A DNA stretch of 64,000 bases, from positions 1 to 64,000 of the forward strand of contig DASVCR010000114.1 of the NCBI GenBank assembly GCA_036381515.1, in the 5' to 3' direction. This stretch comes from ZC4RG20 sp036381515. GTDB taxonomy: Bacteria > Pseudomonadota > Gammaproteobacteria > Steroidobacterales > Rariloculaceae. Below are positions 50,545-59,522 of this stretch, in pieces; position 1 is the stretch's first letter; each line of letters begins with the position of its first letter. Position numbers and translations under genes: made by a program. The notes beneath the pieces were generated by a model, which was not told the DNA's origin, made no database searches, and saw only the letters and a program-made list of their open reading frames with translations.

Positions 50545-52311
50545 GTGACAGCGGAAAACGCCGGCCATCCTTCGTTCGACGCCCACGTCGAGCTGCTGCG
50601 GCTCTTTCTCGCGCACCGCGACGAGATCGTCGAGCGTATCCAGGACGTGCTGAACGCGCAGCGGAAGCCGAGCCGATACCTCGAGGACCTGGCGCTCCTG
50701 TCTCGCGAGCTCGACGCCTGCTTCTTCTCGCCCGCGGCGATCGGGACCGACAAGGCGCGTCTCAGAGGCGAGCTCGAGGAGGCGCACTGGGCGAGCGGCT
50801 TTCGGCCGCGGCACGTGCCGGAGCTCCACAACGACCTGATCCATCCGGCCGAGATGGCGCGGCGCGCGTTCTATTGCTGGCAGCAGACGCGCTGGCCCGG
50901 CCGCAACGGCCGCGTCCGGTACGCGCATACGCTGTTCGACGTCCATCTGCTGCGCGGTCTCGAGCTGCTCGGCATGCGCGTATGGGATGCCGGCCCGGAC
51001 GACGTGAGCCGGCGGCTCTCCGTGCTCCAGGCGCTGCTCGACGAGCTCGCCCGCACGACGCCCGCGGATCGGCCCGTGCTCGTGCGCGATGCGCGCTGGC
51101 TGATTCCGTTGGCGCAGAGCCCGACGACCGACGAGCTCTTCGGCTATTTCGATGTCGCGGAGCGCGTCGCGTCGACGCTGCCCGACGGGGACCGGCTCGA
51201 GGTCCAGAAGGCGCACGTGCTGATGATCGGCGGTCACCTGCGCTCGCAGATCCGCCACTATTGCGTGCAGGACCGCGTGCCGATCGATCACGAGAGCGTC
51301 GTCCGGCGTACCCGCACGTCGAATGCGCTCGACTTCGCGCTGCTGATTCAGAATCTCGTGCCGCTGCTCGAAGCGTACGAGGACGCGCGAGAGACGGGCG
51401 ACGACCGCACGAGGCTCGCGCTCGCCGATGCGATCTGCCAGGGCATCTCCGTGGACCCGGAGCTGTTCGTCCTGCGCATCGATCTGCTCGGCGCGTACAG
51501 CATGATCGAGCACCTGTTCGTCGCGGCGGGTCCCGACGACGCGGAGCACACGGCGATGGGGCGCCGGCACGTCGGGCTGCTTGCGCAATACGCCGCGCTG
51601 ATCGATCGCCTGTCGCGGGCGCTCTACGACGACTGTCTCGGCTTCCGGCCGGTCGACGGCGCCTATTCGCCGTACGGCGTGTTCTACGGGACGCCGTCCA
51701 ATCTGACCGAGCACATCGCGTTCAAGACGATCACGCGCGATCCGGTCGCGCACCTCGGGCTCGAGGATGTCTTCACCGCGGGCGGTGCCGACAAGCTCGC
51801 GTGGGTCAACGGCTGGCGGCAGCTGCCGCACGTCGACCCGGAAGTGCAAAGGCAGCACGCGTATCCGCAGCGGTTCGCCGACGAGATGTTCGAGCGCATC
51901 GAGGCGGCGCTCCGCGCGCGCGCTTCAGGCGAGGGCGTCGCGCGGACCGGCCGCCTCGTGATCGCGCCCGACGACACGGACTCGGCGGGAGCGGCCGTTC
52001 CGGAGCTTCCGGCGGACTACGTCGGCGCGTCCGACGCGCGCGTCGTCGCGGCCGGGAAGGCCCGACCGTACGACGAGCCGAGGCTGCTGCGCGATCGGCA
52101 GGAGGGACATTTCCTCGTCAGCTACGGAACGTCGGGCGGATGGGTCGCCGTCAGGAAGGACGTGCTCACGGACGTCCTCGGCGCCGGCCGCGACGTCCGG
52201 ATCTCGGGTCTGCCGCGTGCCGCGGCCGCCGTCCTGCGGCTGACGTGCCCGACGATCGCCGTCGCGGACACGGCTCACGCGAGCACGCCGCCGTCGATCG
52301 TGAAGGCCTGA
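50545..52311 (+). CDS. Large cytoplasmic protein of unknown function (588 aa)
   Basis: I do not recognise this protein. It has no signal peptide or membrane segment, is mostly helical, and has an N-terminal FDAHVELLRLFLAHRDEIVERIQDVLN. Other notable strings are VPELHNDLIHPAEMARRAFYCWQQTRWPGRNG, HTLFDVHLLRGLELLGMRVWDAGPDD, HVLMIGGHLRSQIRHY, YSPYGVFYGTPSNLTEHIAFK and a C-terminal GHFLVSYGTSGGWVAVRKD. Conserved-looking His-x-x-His-like spacing occurs around HNDLIHP. It starts 20 bases after uppP and is probably co-transcribed. The last 37 bases overlap the convergent SDR gene. Confidence 0.75.
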   Translation: MTAENAGHPSFDAHVELLRLFLAHRDEIVERIQDVLNAQRKPSRYLEDLALLSRELDACFFSPAAIGTDKARLRGELEEAHWASGFRPRHVPELHNDLIHPAEMARRAFYCWQQTRWPGRNGRVRYAHTLFDVHLLRGLELLGMRVWDAGPDDVSRRLSVLQALLDELARTTPADRPVLVRDARWLIPLAQSPTTDELFGYFDVAERVASTLPDGDRLEVQKAHVLMIGGHLRSQIRHYCVQDRVPIDHESVVRRTRTSNALDFALLIQNLVPLLEAYEDARETGDDRTRLALADAICQGISVDPELFVLRIDLLGAYSMIEHLFVAAGPDDAEHTAMGRRHVGLLAQYAALIDRLSRALYDDCLGFRPVDGAYSPYGVFYGTPSNLTEHIAFKTITRDPVAHLGLEDVFTAGGADKLAWVNGWRQLPHVDPEVQRQHAYPQRFADEMFERIEAALRARASGEGVARTGRLVIAPDDTDSAGAAVPELPADYVGASDARVVAAGKARPYDEPRLLRDRQEGHFLVSYGTSGGWVAVRKDVLTDVLGAGRDVRISGLPRAAAAVLRLTCPTIAVADTAHASTPPSIVKA

Positions 52312-52985
52312 CCGGTGATCGCGGCGGCCTCGTCGGACGCGAGAAAGTAGACGAGCGACGCGACCTCGTGCGGCTCGACGATGCGGCCGAGCGGCGCTTC
52401 GGCCGCGGCGCGCTCCTCGTCGATATCGAGCTGCGCCCAGCGGCCGCGTGCCATGTCCGTGCGGACCCAGCCGGGGCATACGACGTTCACGGTCACGCGC
52501 CGCGCGGCCGCGTGACGGGCGAACGCGCGCGTGAAGCCGAGCACGCCGTGCTTTGCGGCCGCGTACGCCGTCTGATCGGCGACGCCCTTGTGCGAGAGGA
52601 TCGAGCCGAAGTTGACGATGCGCCCGCCGTCGCGCATGTGCGGGAACGCGTGCTTCGTGACGTAGTACGTGCCGTTCAGGTTCACGTCGATCACGCGGTG
52701 CCAGAGCGTGTCGTCGTCCTCGGCGCCGAGCGGATTCGAGCCCGCGAGCCCCGCGCAGTTCACGAGGACGTCGATCGCGTCGAGCTCGCGCACGACGGTC
52801 GCGATCGCGTCCTTCACCGCCTGCGGGTCGGTCACGTCGCACGCGAGCCTGACGTCGGCAGGACATCGCTCGAGGTGATCCGCGGACCGTGCGCACGCCG
52901 CGACGCGCCAGCCGGCCGCTTTGAAACGCTCGACGACGGCAAGGCCGATGCCGCGGGATCCGCCGGTCACGAACGCCGATTTCAT
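52275..52985 (-). CDS. Short-chain dehydrogenase/reductase
   Basis: This 236-residue protein shows the cofactor motif VTGGSRGIG at residues 6-14, CDVTD, VNCAGLAG, the catalytic Ser in FGSILSHKG, Tyr-Lys in YAAAKHGVLG, and the C-terminal GQAFTIDGGVLA. It is a classical NAD(P)-dependent SDR. ATG 52985 overlaps the stop of the next upstream SDR gene (ATGA), so the two are coupled and may catalyse successive or related oxidation steps. Confidence 0.92.
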   Translation of the reverse strand: MKSAFVTGGSRGIGLAVVERFKAAGWRVAACARSADHLERCPADVRLACDVTDPQAVKDAIATVVRELDAIDVLVNCAGLAGSNPLGAEDDDTLWHRVIDVNLNGTYYVTKHAFPHMRDGGRIVNFGSILSHKGVADQTAYAAAKHGVLGFTRAFARHAAARRVTVNVVCPGWVRTDMARGRWAQLDIDEERAAAEAPLGRIVEPHEVASLVYFLASDEAAAITGQAFTIDGGVLA

Positions 52986-53740
52986 TGTGCCGTGAAGCCG
53001 CCGTCGATCGGAATCACCGCACCCGTCAGGAACGACGACGCGTCCGACGCGAGGAACGCGACGACCCACGCGATCTCCTCCGGCGCGGCGAAGCGCTTCA
53101 GCGGGATCGACTCCCGGTACAGGCTCTCGCTGTCGTGCGGGTATGCGTCCGGATACCGCTCGTGCAGCTCGCCGAGCACGCGCCGCAGCATCGGGGTGTC
53201 GGTGCTGCCGGGCGCGACGCAGTTGAACCGTATGCCGTGCGGCCCCCAGTCGAGCGCGGCGCTCTTCGTCAGCTGCGCGAGCGCCGCCTTGCTGGCCCCG
53301 TAGACGGCGCTGTAACGCTTGCCGATCAGCGCCTGATCGCTCGCGTTGTTCACGATCGACCCCGAGCGCTGGCGCAGCATGTACGGCAGCACGGCCTTGA
53401 TCAGCATGAACGGCGCCTTGAAGTTCACGGTCAGGACGTCCTCGACCTCGGACAGCGGCGTCTCGAGGATGTCGCCGATGTTCGTGACGCCGGCGTTGTT
53501 CACGAGCACGTCGATGCGCCCCGTCTTCGCCGCGACGGCGTCGACCCAGCCCGCGATCCGATCGAGCCTGCGGAGGTCGTGCTCGGGAAGGTCGAGCCCG
53601 TGCACGCTGCAGCCGTTCTCGGTCAGAACATCGTGCACGGCGCGGCCGATGCCGCGAGTGTGCCCCGTGACGATCGCGGTCTTGCCTTCGAGACCGGGCA
53701 GAGGCAAGCGCATCGAAGGGCTTGCCGCGCGCCGCAGCAT
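52982..53740 (-). CDS. Short-chain dehydrogenase/reductase
   Basis: This 252-residue protein shows VTGHTRGIG, LDLPEHDL in the cofactor-selecting loop (Asp favours NAD), VNNAGVTN, NASDQALIGKRYSAVYGASKAAL (Ser/Ala, Tyr, Lys) and GAVIPIDGGFTAQ. The start is ATG 53740, three bases after the preceding stop; ATG 53713 (MRLPLPGLEGK) is also reasonable. It belongs to a minus operon with the DUF6152 fusion upstream and a second SDR downstream. Confidence 0.9.
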   Translation of the reverse strand: MLRRAASPSMRLPLPGLEGKTAIVTGHTRGIGRAVHDVLTENGCSVHGLDLPEHDLRRLDRIAGWVDAVAAKTGRIDVLVNNAGVTNIGDILETPLSEVEDVLTVNFKAPFMLIKAVLPYMLRQRSGSIVNNASDQALIGKRYSAVYGASKAALAQLTKSAALDWGPHGIRFNCVAPGSTDTPMLRRVLGELHERYPDAYPHDSESLYRESIPLKRFAAPEEIAWVVAFLASDASSFLTGAVIPIDGGFTAQ

Positions 53741-53742
53741 CG

Positions 53743-55005
53743 TCAGGCGCGCGGGCCGAGCTCGACGCTCTCGTCGATCGTCAGGTCCTTGCAGGTCTCC
53801 GTGAAGTACGGGACCTCGGAAACGTTCGTCGCGCTCGACCCGGTGAAGGGCTCCGTCCAGTAGAGCGGGTCGTTTGCCGTGTAGCTTCGCCGGAGCTGCC
53901 GCGCCTCCGGATCGAACGAGAACTCCTCGACGACGTGCAGCTGATCGCTGTGCGGCGTGCGGGCGTTGAACAGCCCCGCCTCGAATCCGACCGTGTCGAC
54001 GACCAGCGTGTCGCCTTCCCAGCGCCCGATCGAGTGACCGGTCCGGCTCGGCGCGATGTCGGCCGGGTGCTCGGTCATGTTCATGTGGACCGTCCGCTCG
54101 ACGCCGAGCCGGCCGTATTGGATCGTGATCGTGTCGCCGCGCTGCGTGATCCGGTTGACGACCTCGCCGGAGTCGCCGCCCCATTCCGTCGCGATGCTCG
54201 TGAACACGCAGGACATCGCGTAACGATCGCCGACCTCGAGCGCCTCGAGTGCCGCACGGCCGGCGTCGGTCAGGTTGTTCGCGCCGAAGCCCGCGAAGCC
54301 GCCGCCGCGCGCACCGCCGCCGGGCGCATTCCCCGCGCGGATCGCGGCCTCGGCTTCGGCCGCGCTCTCGAAGGCGCCCTCGCGGACGAGGCGCAGCGCC
54401 TCGGCGCGGATCGCGGCCTGCTCGGTGCCGCGCGCGCCGGCGATGACGCCCGCGGCCTCGGGATCGTCCGCGTACTTCTCGGCTTCGCTGAGCGGCACGA
54501 GCGTGCCGCGCTGGCCGCGCGGATCCGTCATCACGCGCTGCTCCTGCGCCCAGTCGCCCGAGAGGTTCGGCTGGCCGTTCGCGAGCCGGAGCGGCCGCTC
54601 GCCCTGGCCGATCTGCGCGGGCGCCTTGATCTGCCCGTAGCGGTCGAGGCTCGACCCGTCCTCGAAGATCACGGTGCTGACGTAGCACGAATACGGATCG
54701 TCGCGGTCGGGGGACCCGGTGATCGTGATCTTCTTGCCGACCGGGAAGAGGTCAGGCGTCCAGCCCGAGCGGCGCAGCGTGTTCGCGGAGCGCATCTCGC
54801 AGCGCATCGCGACGGTTTCGCCGTTCTCGTCGACGACGTCGAGGTACAGCCACGAATGCGGGTTCACGAAATCGAGCCCGGTGACCGTGCCGCTGATCTC
54901 GATGTCGACGTCGATCACGAACGTTCCGAAGCCGTGGTGGGCCAGCGCAAGCGGCGCGGCGACGGCGCCGACGAGGACCGCAGGAATCCGGATGACGGGC
55001 CGCAT
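53743..55005 (-). CDS. DUF6152 fused to a GHWEGD-type domain
   Basis: This 420-residue protein has GGGGGGAGGAACC before ATG 55005. A signal peptide ends ALA and leads straight to HHGFGTFVIDVDIEISG and LDFVNPHSWLYLDV (DUF6152). A linker rich in Gly/Ala (about 225-245) precedes the second domain with TGHSIGRWEGDTLVVDTVGF and LHVVEEFSFDPEARQLRRSY. It is paralogous to 31728-32846 and is the most canonical copy of the motif. It heads an operon with two SDRs and is divergent from a DUF1080 lipoprotein. The function is unknown. Confidence 0.82.
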   Translation of the reverse strand: MRPVIRIPAVLVGAVAAPLALAHHGFGTFVIDVDIEISGTVTGLDFVNPHSWLYLDVVDENGETVAMRCEMRSANTLRRSGWTPDLFPVGKKITITGSPDRDDPYSCYVSTVIFEDGSSLDRYGQIKAPAQIGQGERPLRLANGQPNLSGDWAQEQRVMTDPRGQRGTLVPLSEAEKYADDPEAAGVIAGARGTEQAAIRAEALRLVREGAFESAAEAEAAIRAGNAPGGGARGGGFAGFGANNLTDAGRAALEALEVGDRYAMSCVFTSIATEWGGDSGEVVNRITQRGDTITIQYGRLGVERTVHMNMTEHPADIAPSRTGHSIGRWEGDTLVVDTVGFEAGLFNARTPHSDQLHVVEEFSFDPEARQLRRSYTANDPLYWTEPFTGSSATNVSEVPYFTETCKDLTIDESVELGPRA

Positions 55006-55095
55006 GGTTCCTCCCCCCGAGGTGGTCTTTGCCAATATTACACATGATACAGTCGGGAAAGATCGATACCATTGTCCCAGGGGAGGATGATCTCT

Positions 55096-55713
55096 ATGCA
55101 CACCACGACCCGAATGCTCGGTCGCGCCCGTTCGCTCGCGGCCTTCGTCTCGCTCGCGCTGCTCGGCGGTTGCGGCGGCAGCAGCGAGCCGCAGCCGGAC
55201 GCGGACGGCTGGCTCACGCTTTTCAATCGCACCGACTTGTCGGGCTGGAGCCAGCTCGGCGACGCGAACTGGCGCGTCGAGGACGGCGCGATCGTCGCCG
55301 ACGAGAACACCGAGGTCAGCTTCCTCGTCAGCGACCGCAGCTTCTCCGACTTCGAGCTCGAGCTCGAGTTCTGGGTCAACACGGAGGCGAACAGCGGCGT
55401 GTTCATTCGCTGTGCCGATCCCGCGGCCGTCGACGAGGCGTCCTGCTACGAGGTCAACATCTTCGATACGCGCCCGGACCAGACCTATCGGACCGGCGCA
55501 ATCATGAACGTCGCGGAGCCCGCCGAGTTCGTCTATACGGGCGGGCAGTGGAACCGCTACCTGATCAGCGCGGTCGGCAACCGCCTCAAGGTCACGCTGA
55601 ACGGGCGGCAGATGGTCGACGTCGAGGATTCGAAGCTCGCCGCCGGTGCGATCGCGTTGCAGCACGGCACGGGCACGGTCAAGTTCCGCAACATCCGGAT
55701 CCGGGAGCTGTAG
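55096..55713 (+). CDS. DUF1080 (3-keto-disaccharide hydrolase-like) lipoprotein
   Basis: This 205-residue protein has a lipobox LLGGC (Cys26). The DUF1080 domain reads WLTLFNRTDLSGWSQLGDANWRVEDGAIV, FSDFELELEFWVNTEANSGVFIRC, YEVNIFDTRPDQTYRTGAI, GQWNRYLISAVGNRLKVTLNGRQMVD and GAIALQHGTGTVKFRNIRIREL. This jelly-roll family binds or hydrolyses sugars at the cell surface or in the periplasm. I chose ATG 55096, with GGAGG nine bases upstream, over the in-frame ATG 55087, which lies inside that SD. Confidence 0.9.
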   Translation: MHTTTRMLGRARSLAAFVSLALLGGCGGSSEPQPDADGWLTLFNRTDLSGWSQLGDANWRVEDGAIVADENTEVSFLVSDRSFSDFELELEFWVNTEANSGVFIRCADPAAVDEASCYEVNIFDTRPDQTYRTGAIMNVAEPAEFVYTGGQWNRYLISAVGNRLKVTLNGRQMVDVEDSKLAAGAIALQHGTGTVKFRNIRIREL

Positions 55714-55808
55714 CCAAAGGGGCGAATCGGGCCCTTGGGTGGCGTTCGGCGGCGTGCCGGGCTTTGCCGTCGCCGGCGCATGCCTCGTCCCGCGGCGGAC
55801 GGCCGGCG

Positions 55809-57245
55809 TCACCGTGCGCCGAACGTGTACGTCAGGTCGGTATAGAAGTACGTCGGGTCGCCCTGTCGCGTCGCGTTCGGTGCGGCGCGCAGGAACGGCC
55901 CGTTCCCGAGGAACGTCGCGCCGACCTCGACGCGCAGCGCGCCCGGCCGCAGCCAGCGGCGGTAGCGCACGTCGAGCTGCACGCCGGCGTCGCGTCCGGA
56001 ACGGCCCGTCGGGTCGCGGACCCCGGTGCTGGCGAACGCGTCCGCGGCTTCCGCGAGGCGGACGGTGCGATACGCGACGAACGCGTCTGCGCGGTCGCCG
56101 AATGCCCATGACGCGCGTACCCCCAGCGTCGCGATGTTCTCGCGGCCGAGCGCCGTGTAGATGCCGGTCGGCGCGAGGTCGACGCGGCGGTGGCCGTAGA
56201 GCGCGTCGAAGCGCTCCCAGCGATCGTCCGTCGGATCGGAGTCTCCGCTACCGTATTCGTACTCGCCGGAGAGCCGCGGCGACGCGCGGCCGATGAACGC
56301 GAAGCCGACCTCGAGATGCGCGAAGCGTGCGTCGACGTCGAGAGCGCGTTCGTCGGAAGGCTCGGCCGACGCATGCCGCGAGCCGGTTTGTCGGATCAGC
56401 TCGACCTCGAAATCCCAGCGGCCGGGTGCCGTGCGCCGCTCGATCCGGAGGCCCGCCGTCGTCAGCCGCCGGTCCGGCGTCTCGCGCTCCGTCGGGTCGT
56501 CGTGCTCGTCGAGCGCGTAGACGTAGAGCTCCGCATCGAGCGAAGCGCCGGTCCACGGCACGTCCCACAGCGCTCCGAGCATCGCCAGATCGGCGTCCGC
56601 GTCGTCCGAAGCGTGGTCGTTCGCGAGCAATGCGTGCCGGTCGTCGGGGAGCGTGACCGTCGGCAGCGCCGCGAAAGCGAGCAGCCTGCCACGCGTCGGC
56701 GATACGGTCTCGGCCAGCACGCCGAGGAACGAGCGCGCGACGTTCCGGTACTGCTCGGCCGCGATCAGCCGGCCGCTGCCGAGCTCGAGCAGAAAGCGTC
56801 CGGCCTGCACGCGCGTGCCGTGCTCGCCGTCCGCCCTGCCGATCGCGGCGTACGCCTGCACGATCTCGAGCGTGTTCACGATCGCGCTCGAGACGCCGCT
56901 CTGCTCGTCGGTCAGATACGCACGCGCATCCTGCACGTCGCCGACGAGCGTGACGCGCCCGGCGTCGTACGTCGCGCGCAGCGCCGTGCGGAGCTCGAGC
57001 ACCTGGTCGTCGCCGCGAAGGCCCGGCCGGTACTGGTTCCACAGGCGCGCGTAGCGCGCGCGATGCAGACCGGACCATGAAAGGCCTCGCCGCGGGCTCG
57101 CCTCATCGCGGGAGGCCGGTTCGGCCACGGATGGGGGTTGGGAAGCGGATGCCGGCTGGGCAACGGATGCCGGCGCGGCAACGACGGACAGCACGAGCAG
57201 CAGCACGGCGTGCGCTCGTTCGCGACTCGACGCTGCTCCGATCAA
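55809..57245 (-). CDS. Outer-membrane beta-barrel, alginate-export-like
   Basis: This 478-residue product from TTG 57245 has CGGAGCTCAC as SD and a signal peptide ending ASVAQ. An acidic Ala/Pro/Ser linker comes first, then barrel strands alternating aromatic and polar residues: RYARLWNQYRPGLRGDDQVLELRTALRATYDAGRVTLVGDVQDARAY, QAGRFLLELGSGRLIAAEQYRN, and a final FYTDLTYTFGAR. This resembles the alginate-export (AlgE-like) family. The TTG start is less sure than the rest; an upstream extension is rich in Arg and unlikely. No partner genes identify the substrate. Confidence 0.65.
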   Translation of the reverse strand: MIGAASSRERAHAVLLLVLSVVAAPASVAQPASASQPPSVAEPASRDEASPRRGLSWSGLHRARYARLWNQYRPGLRGDDQVLELRTALRATYDAGRVTLVGDVQDARAYLTDEQSGVSSAIVNTLEIVQAYAAIGRADGEHGTRVQAGRFLLELGSGRLIAAEQYRNVARSFLGVLAETVSPTRGRLLAFAALPTVTLPDDRHALLANDHASDDADADLAMLGALWDVPWTGASLDAELYVYALDEHDDPTERETPDRRLTTAGLRIERRTAPGRWDFEVELIRQTGSRHASAEPSDERALDVDARFAHLEVGFAFIGRASPRLSGEYEYGSGDSDPTDDRWERFDALYGHRRVDLAPTGIYTALGRENIATLGVRASWAFGDRADAFVAYRTVRLAEAADAFASTGVRDPTGRSGRDAGVQLDVRYRRWLRPGALRVEVGATFLGNGPFLRAAPNATRQGDPTYFYTDLTYTFGAR

Positions 57246-57501
57246 GTGAGCTCCGAAGGACTCGTCCCGCCCGCCGACGACCGGCGACCCGCGGCAGCGT
57301 AGCCGCGTCGGAGTGACGGAGTCAGTCGCCGCGCGGTAACGGAGCGGTGACATCCCGCGGTCGTCGACGGCGACGGACGGCGCGGCGGCGGCCGCGATCG
57401 GCATCGCGACTGAAACGAGATTGGTACCTCGGCGGAACTGACGCGATAACTGCGCGGCGGCTACGGTGCCTGGCCTCGTAGGCTGCAACGAGGAAGGGCA
57501 C

Positions 57502-58917
57502 ATGCGGAGGCGCCATCACATCGCGATCATCGGCGGCGGGTTCAGCGGCACCGCGCTCGCCGTGCATCTGCTCAGGCTCGGCGACTCTCGGCTCGAGATC
57601 TCGCTGATCGAAGCGCGCGAGCGGCTCGGCAGGGGCATCGCGTACGACGCGTCGCTCGACGAGCACGTGCTGAACACGCGTGCGAGCCAGATGAGCATGC
57701 TGCCGGACGATCCCGGCCACTTCGTCGCGTGGCTTCGTCGGAACGGCGAGCCGGCCACCGGGGCGGAGTTCGTGTCCCGCCGCCGCTACGGCGACTACGT
57801 CGAGCAGACGCTCCTCGATGCGCTGGACGAGGCGGGGCGGTACGGTCAGGTGTTTCGCGCGCACACGCGTACGCGGGCCGTCGACGTCGCGCCGCTCGGC
57901 GACGGCTTCGTCGTCGAGCTCGACAACGGCAGCCGGCTGCTCGCGCAAAGCGTCGTGCTCGCCCTCGGTCACCCGCGTCCCGCCGATCCGCTGAGCGAAG
58001 GTTTGAACCGCTGGACGCCGCGCTACCTGCGGGACCCGTGGCAGAAGAACCTCACTGCCGGCGTCGGGCCCGACGACCGAGTGCTGATCCTCGGCACCGG
58101 ACTGACGATGGTCGACGCCGTGCTGACGCTGCTTCGCGGAGGGCATCGCGGGCCGATCCATGCGCTGTCGCGGAACGGTCTTCTGCCGCGCCCGCACGAC
58201 GCGCGCGTCGACGTGCTGCCGGCGGCGCAGCGTCAGCGTCTCGCGGCGGCGGTGCGGGGCGCGGATCTGCGCAAGCTCGCGCGCGTGATCAGAGCGGCGG
58301 TCGAAGAGGCCGCGCGGGACGGCATCGGCTGGCAGGCCGTGCTCGACGTGCTTCGGTCCGACGTGCCCGAGATCTGGCGGGCGCTCCCGGACGACGCGCG
58401 CGCGCGTTTCGTCCGGAGGCTCCGCCCGTTCTGGGAGGTGCATCGCCACCGGATCGCGCCCGAGCCTGCCCGGACGATCGCACGGCTGATCGAACAAGGC
58501 CGACTCGAGATTCGCGCGGGGCGCGTCGTCGAGGCCTGCGCGAACGACGCGGGCATCGACGTGACGCAGGCGCTGCGGAAGGAGAGCGTGCCGAGGACCG
58601 AGCGCTACGACTGGGTCGTCAACTGCACGGGACCTTCCTACCACCCGACGTCCCGTCCGCCGCTCGAGCGGCGGCTCGTCGAGCGCGGCCTGCTCCGCGG
58701 CGATCGGCTAGGGCTCGGCTACGTCACGTCGGCGAGCGGAGCCGTGATCGGCAAGGGCGGTCTCGTGCCGGGCCTGTACATGCTCGGTCCGGGCTGCCGG
58801 CCGGTCGCCTGGGAGACGACGTCCGTGCCCGAGCTTCGCGATCACGCGGAGGCGCTCGCGGCGAGGATCGTCCAGCAGCGCCGCGACGCGTGGCATCCGC
58901 AGCGCCGGCGCGCGTAG
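57502..58917 (+). CDS. FAD/NAD(P)-binding oxidoreductase-like protein
   Basis: This 471-residue protein has the dinucleotide motif IAIIGGGFSGTALAVHLLRL at the N-terminus and GIAYDASLDEHVLNTRASQM. A second Rossmann segment follows at VLILGTGLTMVDAVLTLLRGG, then YDWVVNCTGPSY and a late GLYMLGPGCRPVAWETTSVPELR. This is the FAD-NAD(P)-binding (YdhS-like) family, often described as putative hydroxyacylglutathione-related or flavin oxidoreductases. The start is ATG 57502 after GAGGAAGGGCAC. It has no obvious operon partners. Confidence 0.85.
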   Translation: MRRRHHIAIIGGGFSGTALAVHLLRLGDSRLEISLIEARERLGRGIAYDASLDEHVLNTRASQMSMLPDDPGHFVAWLRRNGEPATGAEFVSRRRYGDYVEQTLLDALDEAGRYGQVFRAHTRTRAVDVAPLGDGFVVELDNGSRLLAQSVVLALGHPRPADPLSEGLNRWTPRYLRDPWQKNLTAGVGPDDRVLILGTGLTMVDAVLTLLRGGHRGPIHALSRNGLLPRPHDARVDVLPAAQRQRLAAAVRGADLRKLARVIRAAVEEAARDGIGWQAVLDVLRSDVPEIWRALPDDARARFVRRLRPFWEVHRHRIAPEPARTIARLIEQGRLEIRAGRVVEACANDAGIDVTQALRKESVPRTERYDWVVNCTGPSYHPTSRPPLERRLVERGLLRGDRLGLGYVTSASGAVIGKGGLVPGLYMLGPGCRPVAWETTSVPELRDHAEALAARIVQQRRDAWHPQRRRA

Positions 58918-59097
58918 GCGACCGCATTGTGACTCCGAGCGGCCGCGGCGCGGTGCAACCGGAACCGAGAAAAGACCGATTGCTCACCGCGCGTTGCGTA
59001 ACGTGATGTCGCTCGCGCGAGCGGCGGACGGCAACGACGCCGTCCCCGTCGCACGGAATCTCGATTCGCGATCTCGAAGCAACCATCCGAGGTGGGT
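58918..59097. promoter_or_regulatory. Leader region with a perfect 14-base palindrome
   Basis: The gap before the third DUF6152 cluster contains CGCTCGCGCGAGCG at 59010-59023, a perfect palindrome that could be an operator or hairpin. I see nothing else of note in it. Confidence 0.35.
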
Positions 59098-59514
59098 ATG
59101 AACATCGATCACTCGTTTCATCGACGAGCACGTCGCACGGCGATCGCCGCCGCCGCGGCGGCGCTGCTGCTCGGCACCGTCTCCGCGAGCGCGCATCACG
59201 CGTTCTCCGCCGAGTTCGACATCGATCAGCCCGTCGAGCTCAAGGGCGTCGTGACGAAGCTCGAATGGACGAACCCGCACAGCTGGCTGTACGTCGACGT
59301 CGCGAACGCCGACGGCACCGTGACGCCGTGGGCCGTCGAGTTCGGCTCTCCGCACGCGCTCCTGCGGCGCGGCTTGCGCAAGACCGACTTTCCGGTCGGC
59401 GTCGAGGTCGTCGTCAAGGGGTACCGCGCGAAGAGCGGCAAGCCGGTCGCGAACGCGTCGACGGTCACGTTTGCGGACGGCCGGGACTTCTACGCGGCGG
59501 ACGACGAGAGCTGA
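59098..59514 (+). CDS. DUF6152-family periplasmic protein
   Basis: This 138-residue protein has a signal peptide ending SASA, then HHAFSAEFDIDQPVELKG and LEWTNPHSWLYVDV. It ends with VEVVVKGYRAKSGKPVANAS. The mature protein would begin with the HH pair. ATG 59098 follows GAGGTGGGT; a GTG at 59092 is in frame. It is the first gene of a DUF6152 / GHWEGD / GHWEGD triplet. Confidence 0.88.
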   Translation: MNIDHSFHRRARRTAIAAAAAALLLGTVSASAHHAFSAEFDIDQPVELKGVVTKLEWTNPHSWLYVDVANADGTVTPWAVEFGSPHALLRRGLRKTDFPVGVEVVVKGYRAKSGKPVANASTVTFADGRDFYAADDES

Positions 59515-59522
59515 GGGCGGTC

